From assembly GCF_963675165.1 (NCBI RefSeq), contig NC_087377.1:9875122-9939121 (forward strand): 64,000 bases of DNA, read 5' to 3'. This document shows positions 10,681-21,562 of the stretch, one piece after another (within the stretch, counting starts at the first letter, position 1; each line of letters starts with the position of its first letter). Both the position numbers and the translations under genes were made by a program. Source of the DNA: Halichondria panicea. Lineage: Eukaryota; Porifera; Demospongiae; Suberitida; Halichondriidae. The notes beneath the pieces were generated by a model that saw only the letters and a program-made list of their open reading frames with translations, was not told the origin of the DNA and did not search any database.

Positions 10681-11773
10681 ATTTTCAACCTTGTGAGCAC
10701 AGTGGATTCTCACTGCAAGCTAGGACCCGACTACATTCTGGCCACTGGTTTGCAGTTACCACGCACATACAGCCACATCAGAATTAAACAAGACTCATCT
10801 CATACTTACAGTTGCATGCCTCGCTGTGTTCTGTCAAGTGGTTAACTCCATTGTATATTCAAACAGTCTAAAGTGAGATATTGACGGTTAAGTTTATATA
10901 CTGAATAACAACATCAATTTTTATCGTGGCATGGCTATATGCACGGCCGCATCCGATAAGATAATTATAGCTATAATTATAGAGAGATCCCGAATACCGG
11001 AATAGCGAGTGGCCATACTTTAGGGTGAGTTTTGTGCAGTAAACATATAGCTAGCATTCCGTACCAAGCCAAATGGCGGGTATATCGGGTGGCCGTACTT
11101 CAGGGAGCCGGAATAGCGAGAGTGTACTGTACGTTAGAGCTGCAATTTTTGTTGCCTTTCAGTGTTTTCTAGATCCGAGTGAATGGTTGCTGGGTTCAAT
11201 GGAAACAGCAAATGATGGGAAGTATCAACTCATATACATGAAAAGTGGACAGCCCACTTTGTGTGTACGCGTGTATCTTGGAGACGTGTTCAACTAGATG
11301 TTGAAGTAAAGTCCGTGCTGACCAAAAGTTGACATGGCACTGCAATGCTGCTTTCGAATGCTCGAAACAATAATGGGATACTATCGAACATTATTTAATT
11401 GCCCTGAATGGTTACCTACAAATTAATCATGTTCAATAAATATTTGTAATAACAATTTTAATGTTATTTTGGTAACAATGGGTGATCTGTTTTCGTCGTC
11501 CACCTGCACCTGTTTCTATAGCTTGCTCACTGGAGTCCTGGTACCAATGTACTCATAGTAGTCTACTTAGTAAAGTAGAGCTGAAAGCCTCCTAAGTACA
11601 GCTCTAGGAGGCTTTCAGCATCATCCACTACTCCTTCATGAATGTTGTGCCCTGAGGCTTATAATTATTATGTGAAGAATTCTAGGGGTGTGGTTGTGGT
11701 TAAATAACTTCCGTTCTGAACAAAGAGAGAAACTTCCAATTAGATGCGACCATACAGAGGAGGGAGGACACGA
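10681..11773. other. Non-coding intergenic stretch
   Basis: A partial direct repeat (CCGGAATAGCGAG at about 10999 and 11109) and a short palindrome near 11580-11620 (AAAGCCTCCTA/TAGGAGGCTTT) are present. No exon is visible. Confidence 0.45.
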
Positions 11774-12381
11774 TTAACCTTAGCTCTAATTAGCTAATTA
11801 TCGTGACCTTTTAATTACATTCTTTGAACGATTCGTCTTTTCTTTCTTTATAACCTCTATATATTGGAACACACAGAACAGTACTGTAGTATGAGTGACA
11901 GGCAATTTTCTTGCAGGCACAGAGCAAACCATACAAATAAAGGGGTGCTAGAAGCTGAGACTGTTAGTGTCATTGATGTTCTTCATGTTGGAGACACTCT
12001 GAACTACACAATTCCATGTTGCAGCTTTATCACAGAGACAGGAGTGCCTGGGGTGCTTCTCACAGGGATCTTGGAGACAGGGGTGCCTGGGGTGCTCCTC
12101 ATAGGGATCCTGTCTCCAGGATTAAGAGTGCTTCTCACAGAGACAAGATCAGAGTGCCTGGGATGCTTCTCACAGGGATCTTAGAGATAGGAGTACTTGA
12201 GGTGCTTCTTATAGGGGTCCTATTACCTTCAGGTCCTGACAACTTGGCCATAGGGGTATCTCCAGTAGGAGAAAAGGCTTACTTTGCTCTAGCCCTTGTG
12301 TCCAATATGTAGAGGTTATAAAGAAAGAAAAGATGAATCGTTCAAAGGTCGCGATAATTAGCTAATTAGAGCTAAGGTTAA
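11774..12381. mobile_element. Foldback element with ~100-bp TIRs and internal minisatellite
   Basis: The left arm from 11774 (TTAACCTTAGCTCTAATTAG, then a block to about 11877) is matched in reverse by about 12291-12381. The centre, about 12030-12235, is an imperfect tandem repeat of about 40 bases built on GGAGTGCCTGGGGTGCTTCT, with four to five units. No protein is encoded. It is a non-autonomous foldback-type DNA transposon. Confidence 0.7.
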
Positions 12382-12907
12382 AAGTGATTCACGTGATGTT
12401 TTAGTCTACGTACTGTAGTGGCTCTGGGACCATCCGTGTATCTCCTCATAACTCCCGCAAAAGCCCGGGAAACTTATTGCATACATCTCAGAGCTACCCC
12501 CATTACTGAATCACATGCCCCCTGATAGTAGGTATCAATTGGAAACAAAGAAAATATAATCTCGATTGTCATGAAGTAGCTAGAGGTACACAGAGCGCCT
12601 TTTCATGCTTGTGTTCCTATAGTACCTTTGATATAGCTAAGGCTTTGTAACTAAATAGTATCCTGTGTCCCAAATGGCCTCAAGTATTAGATGTTTAGCA
12701 GCAGAACTGCTTGTGGACTTCTTACAGAGAGCAAAACAATTCTCTTGAATTATTCATGTTTAGCCCTAGTGTCAAAAAGTAAACCTCGATTAAAACCGCG
12801 GAGATACACGGATGGTACTTCGAGGGTACTTCCGCAGTGGTTCAAACCTCTCCTCTGCATCAGCCCCACCCTTTTATGTTGACGCATGCGTGTGAGGCTA
12901 CTTTCTG
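12382..12907. other. Upstream flank of R0 with an inverted-repeat pair
   Basis: ACCATCCGTGTATCTCC at about 12430 and its reverse complement at about 12800 bound a further probable MITE. No exon was seen. Confidence 0.45.
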
Positions 12908-12914
12908 TATATAA
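12908..12914 (+). promoter_or_regulatory. Possible TATA box of R0
   Basis: TATATAA lies 47 bases before the ATG at 12961. It is AT-rich DNA, so the call rests on spacing alone. Confidence 0.25.
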
Positions 12915-12960
12915 TTATAGCCAGTGTTTTTAGTTCAATCTAGATAAGCTACATTGTGAA

Positions 12961-15734
12961 ATGGAGATACTAGCACTAAAGCTGTTTTTTGTCATCTGCT
13001 TATCAAGAGTGGAACTGTCTACTCAAGTTGTTCCAGGTATTTCATCCAACAAATCAAGATTGATTTAGCTACAGTGCATAAAAAATAGATTATGTGTAGA
13101 TCTTCCAAGGGTCTATAATTTTATTCTGCAATACACGTTTGTTTTGCAGAAGTACTGGATGGCCCAGTGACACAGACTGTCCCTGTGACCCAGTATGAAG
13201 CCCAGTTCACCTGTCGTGCTCGAGCCTCTGCCGTATTCTGGTACATCAATGGCGAAACACTCTTTAACAATATTCCCAGCTGGATAATACTGTACGACGA
13301 TATACATGACTTTCCTAATGTTGAGGTGACGAGACGAATCGGTGTGAGAACTCAAGGACGTAATCGGACGAAGATCGAGTGTCTTGCTACAGGCTCTGAT
13401 CAGGCCACTGTTAGATCTGAACCACCTGTATTTCTCTATATTGTCGGTAAGTACTGCATGCATGCATGTATCATAGTGATTATCAGTTCAGCCAGCACTG
13501 TTGTTCTGCTAACCGGTATCCATGCATATATACACGTGTATACTACCTCATAATCATAGAGGACATGCAGTAAATGTCTCAATAATATCCCCTACAGATG
13601 TTCTCAATGCCCCTGTCACTGAGCTAGTTACGGTCAACACAACAGCTTTAAGGGTATCCTGGTTTGAGCCGTTTGCTCACACTGGTTTTCCTATTCTCAA
13701 CTACACTCTAATCATTCGAAGCACTGCTGACCACTCAGCACCCCTCTACAATGCCTCACTGAGTGCCCTGGAGTATGTGTTAACCACGGACAGTGTTCAC
13801 AGAGATTGCCACAATATAACGTTTGAGGTCATTGCCACGAACAGTATAGGACCTAGTGCTGCAGGTGTCGCCATTGGTGGATTTCCAATATGTGAGTCAA
13901 TTTTTATGCTGGTGTCATTGTATTAACGAGTATATCCAACAATGTACCTCCCTCACACGCACAAGCCACCAATGCTGCATGCACTGCACAAGCCGGGAAA
14001 ACTAGAAGGCTAAATTATTTTATATCCCGTTGCTATGTTGTTGCCAAGTGCAATATGAAGCATATTGCACTGCTGAAAAGTCATATTGCACTGCTGAAAA
14101 GTCATATTGCACTGACCACAAAACGCCCCTCTGGCATAATTAAATTAAATATTGTACCATGAGAAATAATAAGTATCAAAGTAAGTCCAGCCATGCATGA
14201 ATGTTCAGCACTGCTGGAGTTTCTTCTTTGCAACCATGCAGGTTTTAAAATCGTCCCAGGCTCATTTTGTGAAGATTCTGTGATCCTAGGCCTAGTCCTC
14301 CACTTCTTGATGCACGGTCAATTCTGGCTTCATCATAGCATGCACTAGAAGCGGCTCTTTTTGCAGGGGGCTTGAGCTGTTTTGCAGCAGTGTAGAGGCG
14401 AGCTTCTTTGGCTTGGTTGTGATACCGAGGATAGTGCTAGTGGAGGGGGCCGGGGCTGTTCGAGCAGCAGTTACACTGAGTAGTATAGTGGGGTGTGGCT
14501 GTTTCTTCGCAGCAGTAAATGGGCTGGGGCTGTTTCTTTGCAGCAGTAGAGGGGTGGGGCTATTTTGCAGCACCAGAAGTGGGGTGGGGCTGTTTTGCAG
14601 TGGTTTCAGCGTTGGAACTACAACAATTTTGTGTCAAGCCATTCGTCTGTCATGCCAATCTTATACGCTGCATATACTGGCGTCTAGGAGAGAGAAGAGA
14701 TGGAGCTGTGTCTAGAGTTGTCTTTGTCATCTTTTTGTGCAGTTTATATTGTGTTACTAAGACAGTATTATGTTGCTATGCCCTCGGGATATAAACTAGT
14801 TATTACACGTGCACTCGGGATGCATGGAATATATTGCACTCAGCCCTCGGGGCTTACGCCCTCGTGCTTCAGTGCAATATATTCCATACATCCCTCGTGC
14901 CCGTGTTATAACTATAACATAGTTACTGTACTGCATGCATGGTTCTCAGTCTGTTTATAATGTATTAGGCATGCATAATCTTCCGACTATAAGGTGTTAT
15001 ATAGATATTAATAGCTATAGTGCATAATCGACAGTGGTCCAGCTATAGGACAAGCATGGGAATTCTCCGTGGTTAATTGTACCATCGTTGTGCAGGATGC
15101 TGATACTGTGTTTTGGTGTTTCAAATACTCCAAACCCCCTTGTGTACATGTACAATGTTTATCTCTGGCACTTTCATTTTGAGTGAATTGATTCAAGGGT
15201 ATCTCACTAAGTTGATTACTGCATGCAAAGCTAATATTATTGTGCTCTCTCGTACAGTCATACAATTTTTATCTGCCAGGGTTTTTTCAAAAGTTGTGTT
15301 TTTTTTACAGTTCTTGGGGACTTTCTGCTCCCTCCTGTTGTCGTGATTACCTTCACAGCAGACTTGACCCCCATCATTAACGTCATATTTAAGGTGAATT
15401 TTACAATCATATACACGCACACTGAAATCTTAATTCGTATACATATACAAGATATATGCCGTTCAATGGAATCAAAATTAATTTCAATGCTTCATTGTGT
15501 ATACATAATCATGTGTGTCTGTTTACTTATAGTTTACTGTTTCTAAAATAAAAAAAATGCAGCACATTAATTGTTTTGCACACAGCCTCCAACAGTGTGC
15601 TGGTTTCAAGACGCCAGTTATGAACTGAGAATCCTGGATGTCTCAACTCAAGCCCTAAGTCTTTCCACTAGAATTGGAAGTTACCGTGGCGGTGGCATAG
15701 CAACTATATCGGAAGCGTATAATGATATATATAC
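12961..15734 (+). pseudogene. Receptor R0: signal peptide, Ig-like, FN3, split FN3 (truncated)
   Basis: Exons are 12961-13036 (signal peptide), 13150-13446 (Ig-like, Cys pair in FTCRA and ECLAT), 13598-13891 (FN3, with SWFEPF and NYTLIIRS strands), 15311-15393 and from 15586 (two halves of a second FN3, phase 0 between them). Phases agree with R1 and R2, so the gene model is sound through exon 4. Exon 5 is cut at about 15734, where a 16-bp-arm hairpin and foreign repeat begin, before the FN3 domain is complete. The four-cysteine module is absent, and the next family exon is the TM cassette at 17526. The protein would be a cell-surface receptor; in this haplotype it appears broken. Confidence 0.65.
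14021..14912 (+). mobile_element. Left copy of ~850-bp inverted pair inside R0
   Basis: It starts TATATCCCGTTGCTATGTTG and continues through repeated CATATTGCACTG units. Imperfect tandem GGGGTGGGGCTGTTTTGCAG units follow, then a block to a hairpin (GGAATATATTGCACT... at 14806-14905). The whole block recurs in reverse at 16545-17371. Open frames inside it follow the tandem repeat and are not genes. Confidence 0.75.
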
Positions 15735-15781
15735 GATTCCCTCTATTCTGCTACTGGTAACTCGCCAGAATAGAGGGAATC
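15735..15781. repeat. Hairpin, 16-bp arms, at R0 breakpoint
   Basis: GATTCCCTCTATTCTG and its exact reverse complement surround a 15-base loop. The same hairpin with a 4-base longer loop is at 46338-46388. Confidence 0.75.
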
Positions 15782-16204
15782 GCTGGGGATCAGGTTAGTT
15801 AATATGTACTCAAAGTAGCCAGAGAGATGCATAAATGTTGCCTTCAGTCTCCAATGACTGTGCAACACCAGCTAGAAGTTTACATAGAAACTTATTGTCA
15901 ATAAAACTGTACCAGCTCAGCAAAAAAGTGGTGCACGTGATCGTGTCCAACCTCCTCGGAGATATAGTATAGGCAAGCAAAATGATTCGATCTCTAAACT
16001 GTGGCTTACTGTAGACACAGCTATATAATTATACAGTCTATAGATACGTTGCCTGTTTCCATTCGCATTCAAAAAGTTGGAAGTGAAACGGTTATGACTT
16101 TCAAAATGCATTTGACAGTATAATTATATCTTCAATTCATACTACAGTATAATTATAGCAACCGTCCTATACAACGAGCTAATTGAATTTATCAGTGCAT
16201 AGTA
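15735..16204. repeat. Segment shared with 46338-46805
   Basis: This stretch and 46338-46805 are nearly the same. The right part also matches the intron upstream of the TM exon in minus-strand receptors B and C (19914-20090), so it is a stranded piece of such a gene's intron. Confidence 0.75.
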
Positions 16205-16544
16205 TGTCTGAAGTTACCTAAAGCCCACCCTCCACCCAGTAACCTGAAATGGTCCCTTTTATAGTATAACACTGTTAACAGATTCAGTGGTAGGCAGAAA
16301 ACGTTTTTCATGCGTCTGGTGCATTCCACAGCCACCACAAGTAGTTGAAACTAGTTGTCCTATAAAAGGAGTGATGTGTACACGGAAAGGAATGCACAAG
16401 GAATGCAGTCTACACTAAGACTATTATTGACTTCATATCACAATTTATATGGGGCCTTATGGGTGTTAATGATATTCATAGACCGCGGTAGTAACACAAA
16501 ATGGTACAGTCTCTTTATGAAGAATAACTCTGCAACAATGTATA
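16205..16544. other. Non-coding between shared segment and right inverted copy
   Basis: It holds a TATA-like CCTATAAAAGG near 16360, but no exon follows. No gene is supported. Confidence 0.4.
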
Positions 16545-17371
16545 AGTTATAGTTATAACACGGGCACAAGGGATGTATGGAATATATTGCACTGAAGCAC
16601 GAGGGCGCCAGCCCCGAGGGCTGAGTGCAATATATGCCATGCAGCCCGAGTGCACGTGTTATAACTAGTTTATATCCCGAGGGCATAGCAACATAACACT
16701 GTCCTAGTAACACAATATAAACAGCACAAAAAAAGACAGAGACAACTCTAGACACAGCTCCATCTCTTCTCTCTTCTAGACGCCAGTATCTGCAGCGTAT
16801 AAGATTGGCATGACCGACGAATGGCTTGACACAAAATTGTTGGAGTTGGAAATCTGCAAAACAGCCCCACCCCACTTCTGGTGCTGCAAAACAGCCCCGC
16901 CCCACTTACTGCTGCAAAGAAACAGCCCCACCCCACTACTCAGTGAATACTAGCTGCTGGTCTACGCTCGGCCTCATAACCAAGCCAAGAAAGCTCGCTT
17001 CTACACTGCTGCAAAACAGCTCATAGTGCTACGGTGAAGCAGAATTGACATGCATCACGATGTCGAGGACTAGGTCGATCTAGGAACACAGAATCTTCCA
17101 CAAAATAAATCTTGGACAATTTTAAAACCTACACGGTTGCAAGAAGAAACTCCAGCAGTGCTGAACATTCATTCCTGCATGGCTGGACATACTTTGATAC
17201 TTGTTATTTCTCATGCGTATTAATTTAATTTTAATTTAATTGTCTGTCTAAATGCCAGAGGGCCGTTTTGCGGTCAGTGCAATATGACTTTGCGGTCAGT
17301 GCAATATGACTTTCAGCAGTGCAATATGCTTCATATTGCACTTGGCAACAACGTAGCAACGGGATATAACA
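16545..17371 (-). mobile_element. Right copy of ~850-bp inverted pair inside R0
   Basis: Reverse-complement partner of 14021-14912, ending CAACGGGATATA. Together the two arms enclose R0 exons 4 and 5. Confidence 0.75.
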
Positions 17372-17525
17372 AGAAGTAATGAATGATATAGGCTTCACTG
17401 TTGTGGTCACGGGTCATTTGTATAATTATAGTGCCTTGCAATCCAGCAGCAATGGTCCTGCATTCCTTGCATGTATGCATAACTTCGTACTTTCAAAAGT
17501 GGTTTTTATCCAATATACACACCAG

Positions 17526-17984
17526 ATTCTACTACTGCGGCTATTTATGGTGGTGCTGTTGGTGTGATACTGGTGTTAGTGTGTCTTATTGGTATCTGCT
17601 TGATTGCCCTACTCTTACTGAGGAAAAAGCTATCTAGTGAAGAACAAATAGCTGCTCCACTTTATGAGGAAGTAGGTCTTTCAGGAAATGACATTCAACT
17701 CGAGCCCAATGATGCATATGGAAAGGTATATATACATGTGCACTCATTACAATGTAAATTTGATTATTTTGTTAAAATGGTACACATGTTTCACAACACG
17801 TACCGCATGCACGCAGGCTGTTAGATGCTCCAAGGGTATTCAAGTACAATCTAACCAGGCTTATGAACTAGTGAGTTATTTTACTGTACCTTGTATAGAT
17901 CTGATAATTATTGTTACTCAGGATGCACTCAATTACAACCTCATCAAGGGATGTGGGATTTTAACCAGACGTAGAAAGTCATAA
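17526..17984 (+). pseudogene. Receptor transmembrane/tail cassette B (3' end of R0)
   Basis: Exons are 17526-17725, 17817-17870 and 17922-17984. The first has an uncharged TM segment (GGAVGVILVLVCLIGICLIA) followed by RKK and the motifs LYEEV and NDAYG. The second gives NQAYEL. The third gives LNYNLI and, through a small indel relative to copy A, a different end rich in Arg. The exons are intact, but R0's ectodomain is broken to the left, so whether a product is made is unclear. Confidence 0.65.
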
Positions 17985-19076
17985 TATAGAACTGTTGTAG
18001 TAGCTCGAGATACTAGTTGATTCATACTATAACAACTGAACTCATTGTAGAATCAATGATCAATGATACATTGATCATGGTTGCAGTTAACAAAAGATGC
18101 ATGCTAATTCATCTGTTGGATTATTCATTTTACCTTAAAAGGATGTCACATTACTTTGTGCACAGTTTTTGTGTAGAGGTATCAATAGTTCAACACTCCT
18201 CTATACTCTTGCTAATAAGGTCTCAAAAATACAATTCACTTTTTTGTAAATTCTGAACACCACTCTGCTTCAATTTCTATAAACTTCCCTGCTGTTGTGC
18301 AGCAGATTTTCCAGCTTCTTGCCAGGAGGAGGTACGACAGGCATGGTGTAGCTCAGCAATTAGCCACTGATTGAACTCAGCAATAACGTTGAATGTGGGC
18401 GGATATAATTAGTGGTCTGTGGCCTAGTTTACCATAATTTCTGTTTCACTGGTTGTAGTAACTCGCAAATAATGTTCAGCTTATAAAAAATAACTGATTG
18501 AACCATTACATACACTCAGAGAGTTGCTCAAATACAAAACAGCACGTACTTTAATTACTAGTGTATAGATGAACCGGGAACACAGTCGCTTTATAGGACA
18601 ATGATATTAAACTATGTATCTATAGCTCATGCTCCTATAATTGAGCATGCACAGTATTGTGATATTGTATTCTGAACAGTTAACTGTAGCTATACTTATA
18701 ATGCTCTCGTAATCATATATAGTATAGGCATGACGCTATAATACAGTTTTAGCAATGTTTCTTTATTCAGTATCACACATTTTCAGAAGATTTTCTAGAG
18801 ACGCCAAGACATGCACTATATCCAAACCACATCACATTATACCAGCAATGAGCTGTGCATTTGCAGGCAATTCGTTACTTACAATCATTGTATGAATTGC
18901 CTGAAAGTTATAGTGTAGGTATAGTCTTCCACGTGTATAAAGAAGAATCCCGAAAAAATTTTACTGGCTGTTTTTTGCTTCAAATCTTTTCGTTTGTACG
19001 AGTACCTATGTCAAAGACAGAAATTGTTCTCGTCAAAGCCAGAAAATTGATGCCTATTATCCCACCATTATTCTCA

Positions 19077-19213
19077 GACAACCATGTAGCACTGCTGTTT
19101 ATCAATAAAGTGGGTGGATCAAGGTGTGGTTTATCTATTCGATTATCCGGCATATTCACTTATCCGGCCTGCTTCTGGAACCAAGGTGTCTGGATAATCG
19201 AGGTTCTACTGTA
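19077..19213. mobile_element. Truncated TA-MITE in copy B
   Basis: Same truncated right half as 10441-10576, so the truncation predates the A/B duplication. Confidence 0.55.
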
Positions 19214-20372
19214 ATGATAATTATGACTGAGGCAGATTGATACAAAATAGTACATGCAGTCTTGTACCATGATGTGCTCTAACACTAAGGAATCCATTGA
19301 AACTCTCAGGATTGTATAATTATGAATACGTATGACGGTTCTTGTATGTATAGTTAAATGAACAACATCATTATTGTAAGTGACAATATCAAAACAAGCA
19401 TTGAAATTAAACGATCTAATCAAGTTCTTCTCACATGACCATATATACTTAGGCCTGGTCGGATTCATTGCATGGGAGGGCGGACCACCTGAATGTAATA
19501 CCAAGGATTAAAAAATGCAGACTTATTCGTATACTAATAAGCCACTTGTTCATAAACCTGATTACAATCCAGTTAAATGTCTCGTGTTAAAATCACTTTA
19601 ATCGTATTGTTAATTATGGGTTATCATTCATTTAACGGGGACATTTTTCTCACCTGTCCATAAGCACTATTCGACTCTAGTTGAATGTCTGTTGCAATAG
19701 TGGTAATTTCATCGTACAATGGGCTAGCCGTGGCTTTCTGGTTCTCACTAGTTTCCGTTGAGAGATTTTGCCTCTTTCTCTTGACAATCAATGCCACAAC
19801 CAGGACGAGTACAGTAAAACACACCAGCACACCACCAATACTACCCACAACCACACCGACTATAGGCCCAATTATGGAAACACCTGCAGATGGAGCTGCA
19901 TAAAGGAATGACACAGCTATATAATTATACAACCTATAGATCTGTTGCCTGTTCCCATTCACATTTAAAAAGTTGAAAGTATAAAAAAGTATACGATTTT
20001 AACTTTTAAAATGCATTCGACAATAACTTTCAATTCATATTACAATAGCAACCGTCATAAGACGAGCTAATTGGATTTATAGAATAAAACACCTATAACT
20101 GACATTTTACAACTCACCGTAAGTTTGCGGCACACACATGATTTCCTCAGGCTCAGTGCTCCAGATTCCAGCATTAGATGGTGTTGGGTCCAGTCAGTGA
20201 GAGTCCATTGTCACACTGGTAAGTCAGCATTGTTCCCTCCAACACTGTCTCATTCAACCTCTCATAGTCGACTATAGTGCCGTTGGATGGCTCCTCAGGT
20301 AGAGAGCAATTCACTGTTATGGAACAAAAGGTCATGATATCACAAAAATAAAGGAACTGAAGATGATTTTAC

Positions 20373-20579
20373 CTGGTCTCTCTCTACACACCAAGCTCCC
20401 AGGATTCTCCACCCACTCTCCCCTACCACCCACATCAGTGCATGTGTTGGTCCTCACATCAAGGGGGAACAGTCTCTGGTCACAGCGATAGGTGACCTGT
20501 GAACGTAGTGGAAAGGGTGGTGTTCCACCATTGATATCCACACTGCCTCTGTATGGTGTAACAGGGTGGCCACAGGTGA
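20373..20579 (-). pseudogene. CCP (sushi) exon 1 of receptor B
   Basis: Phase 1-1 exon with Cys in VTCGHP, YRCDQRL, NTCTDVG and SLVCRE, the four-cysteine pattern of a sushi domain, with Trp in GEWVENPG before the last. Intact in itself. Confidence 0.75.
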
Positions 20580-20685
20580 CTGGGGGGATATAATTATGAG
20601 GTCACCAATAGAAACTGTACACATAATTTAAACGTACGTTGCCATACGTAAGTTCCTCCGTGTGTACGTGTACAGATTGCAGAAC

Positions 20686-20773
20686 TCCACCGAGTATAAC
20701 CGTCACTCCCAGTACCAACCAGACGGTACCCATCAACACAGACACCAGCGTCACCTATCGTTGCCAATCTGTC
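20686..20773 (+). pseudogene. Truncated Ig-like exon fragment on the opposite strand
   Basis: After an acceptor (GTACAG) the frame reads PPSITVTPSTNQTV... up to TYRCQ, the first strands of an Ig-like domain like the one in receptor E (TVSPTGNQTVPAG). It then stops within 10 codons. It lies between the signal peptide and CCP1 exons of receptor B but points the other way. Confidence 0.5.
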
Positions 20774-20977
20774 TATAAAAATTAATGCTGTCTAGGGCTA
20801 CATGCACGCATCGTGTATTTAACCTCAGGCAAGGCCATTTTACAAAGGGGTAGTATGAAACAGAATACATTCTGTAACCAAGCTCTGAAAAAAATGTGTT
20901 GAAAAAACATGTCTTTCTGACGTATTTACATTGAATTGACGCAATTGTTTTACCTGACTGATCATGACAGGCACATA

Positions 20978-21172
20978 CCGTATAGCGTGTAATTTTCGTG
21001 GGGCAAAAATTCGTGGTTTTCGTGGTTGGAGGTCTGACCACGAATATTTTACCCACGAATGAAGCGACCTTGCCTACCTTTACCTGCAGTGCAAGCAGCA
21101 ACCACGAAAATATTACCCACGAATATTGCTGAACCACGAATATTTTGTCCCCGAAAATTACCCGCTATACGG
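20978..21172. mobile_element. MITE CCGTATAGCG family, TA duplication, inside receptor B exon 1
   Basis: The ends CCGTATAGCG(T/G)GTAATTTTC are inverted copies, flanked by TA at 20976-20977 and 21173-21174. The interior repeats CCACGAA/TTCGTGG blocks. Read on the minus strand, the receptor B frame runs on into the element for about 40 codons before a stop. Confidence 0.75.
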
Positions 21173-21562
21173 TATCTCCAGGTGAATAGACAGAGCACTA
21201 TTAACACTATGAAACTATCTTGGACGCTTCCCGACATCTTTCTCAGGTCACGCAAGATCAATCTTTTTTCAATTTTGGCAGATTACTAGTTGGGCGTGGC
21301 CCCACCCTGGACGCGAACGTAGGGCCACACCGTTATAACGCCCACGCAGAGACACCATGCAGAATTCATCACCTTTTGCTTGCGATGACATTGTTTGTTA
21401 CACAGAAATAAGCTAGTACACAATGGTGGGAATGCAACAAGGACACAAAGCACGGCCTTTCTGTTATTGTGAAACTATAAAGGTAGTATAAAGGTAGCTA
21501 TACACAAAGATGCTATAAAAACAGTATATTAACTGTTCAGCTCAGTACAACGAATGATGTCC

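Larger units (their letters stand above)
17510..19316 (+). repeat. Segmental duplication copy B
   Basis: Near-identical partner of 8877-10680. It continues leftwards to about 17395 in common with R1 (48325 onward) and rightwards into receptor B, as copy C does into its own minus-strand partner. Confidence 0.85.
19465..21237 (-). pseudogene. Minus-strand receptor B: signal peptide, two CCP, TM, tail (broken)
   Basis: Pieces in order are a signal peptide exon (ATG 21235-21237, split by a MITE at 20978-21172), CCP1 20373-20579, CCP2 20118-20313, TM exon 19654-19895 and a tail exon 19465-19488. CCP1 has the four sushi cysteines. CCP2 lacks about 8 bases (between ACCATC and TAATGCTGG) found in its relatives, which creates an immediate TAA. 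The TM exon is intact, with a 25-residue hydrophobic run, then KRKR, SPLYDEI and NSAYGQ. The tail exon stops after 7 residues because of a 4-base insertion. No Ig or FN3 exon is found on this strand. It would have been a type I membrane receptor. Confidence 0.65.

Noticed and set aside
12036-12240. Possible CRISPR-like array
   Set aside because: Units are adjacent and imperfect with no unique spacers, and the genome is eukaryotic.
11864-12312. Open frames of about 100 codons with repeated CLGCFSQG-like phrases
   Set aside because: They are translations of the minisatellite inside the foldback element, open in more than one frame.
14413-14960. Overlapping open frames of 86-100 codons
   Set aside because: They run through tandem GC-rich repeats and appear in several frames at once; the same repeat gives a longer frame in the inverted copy at 16438-16905.
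19160-19504. 114-codon minus-strand open frame
   Set aside because: It crosses a MITE fragment and the real tail exon of receptor B in another frame; no domain or splice support.
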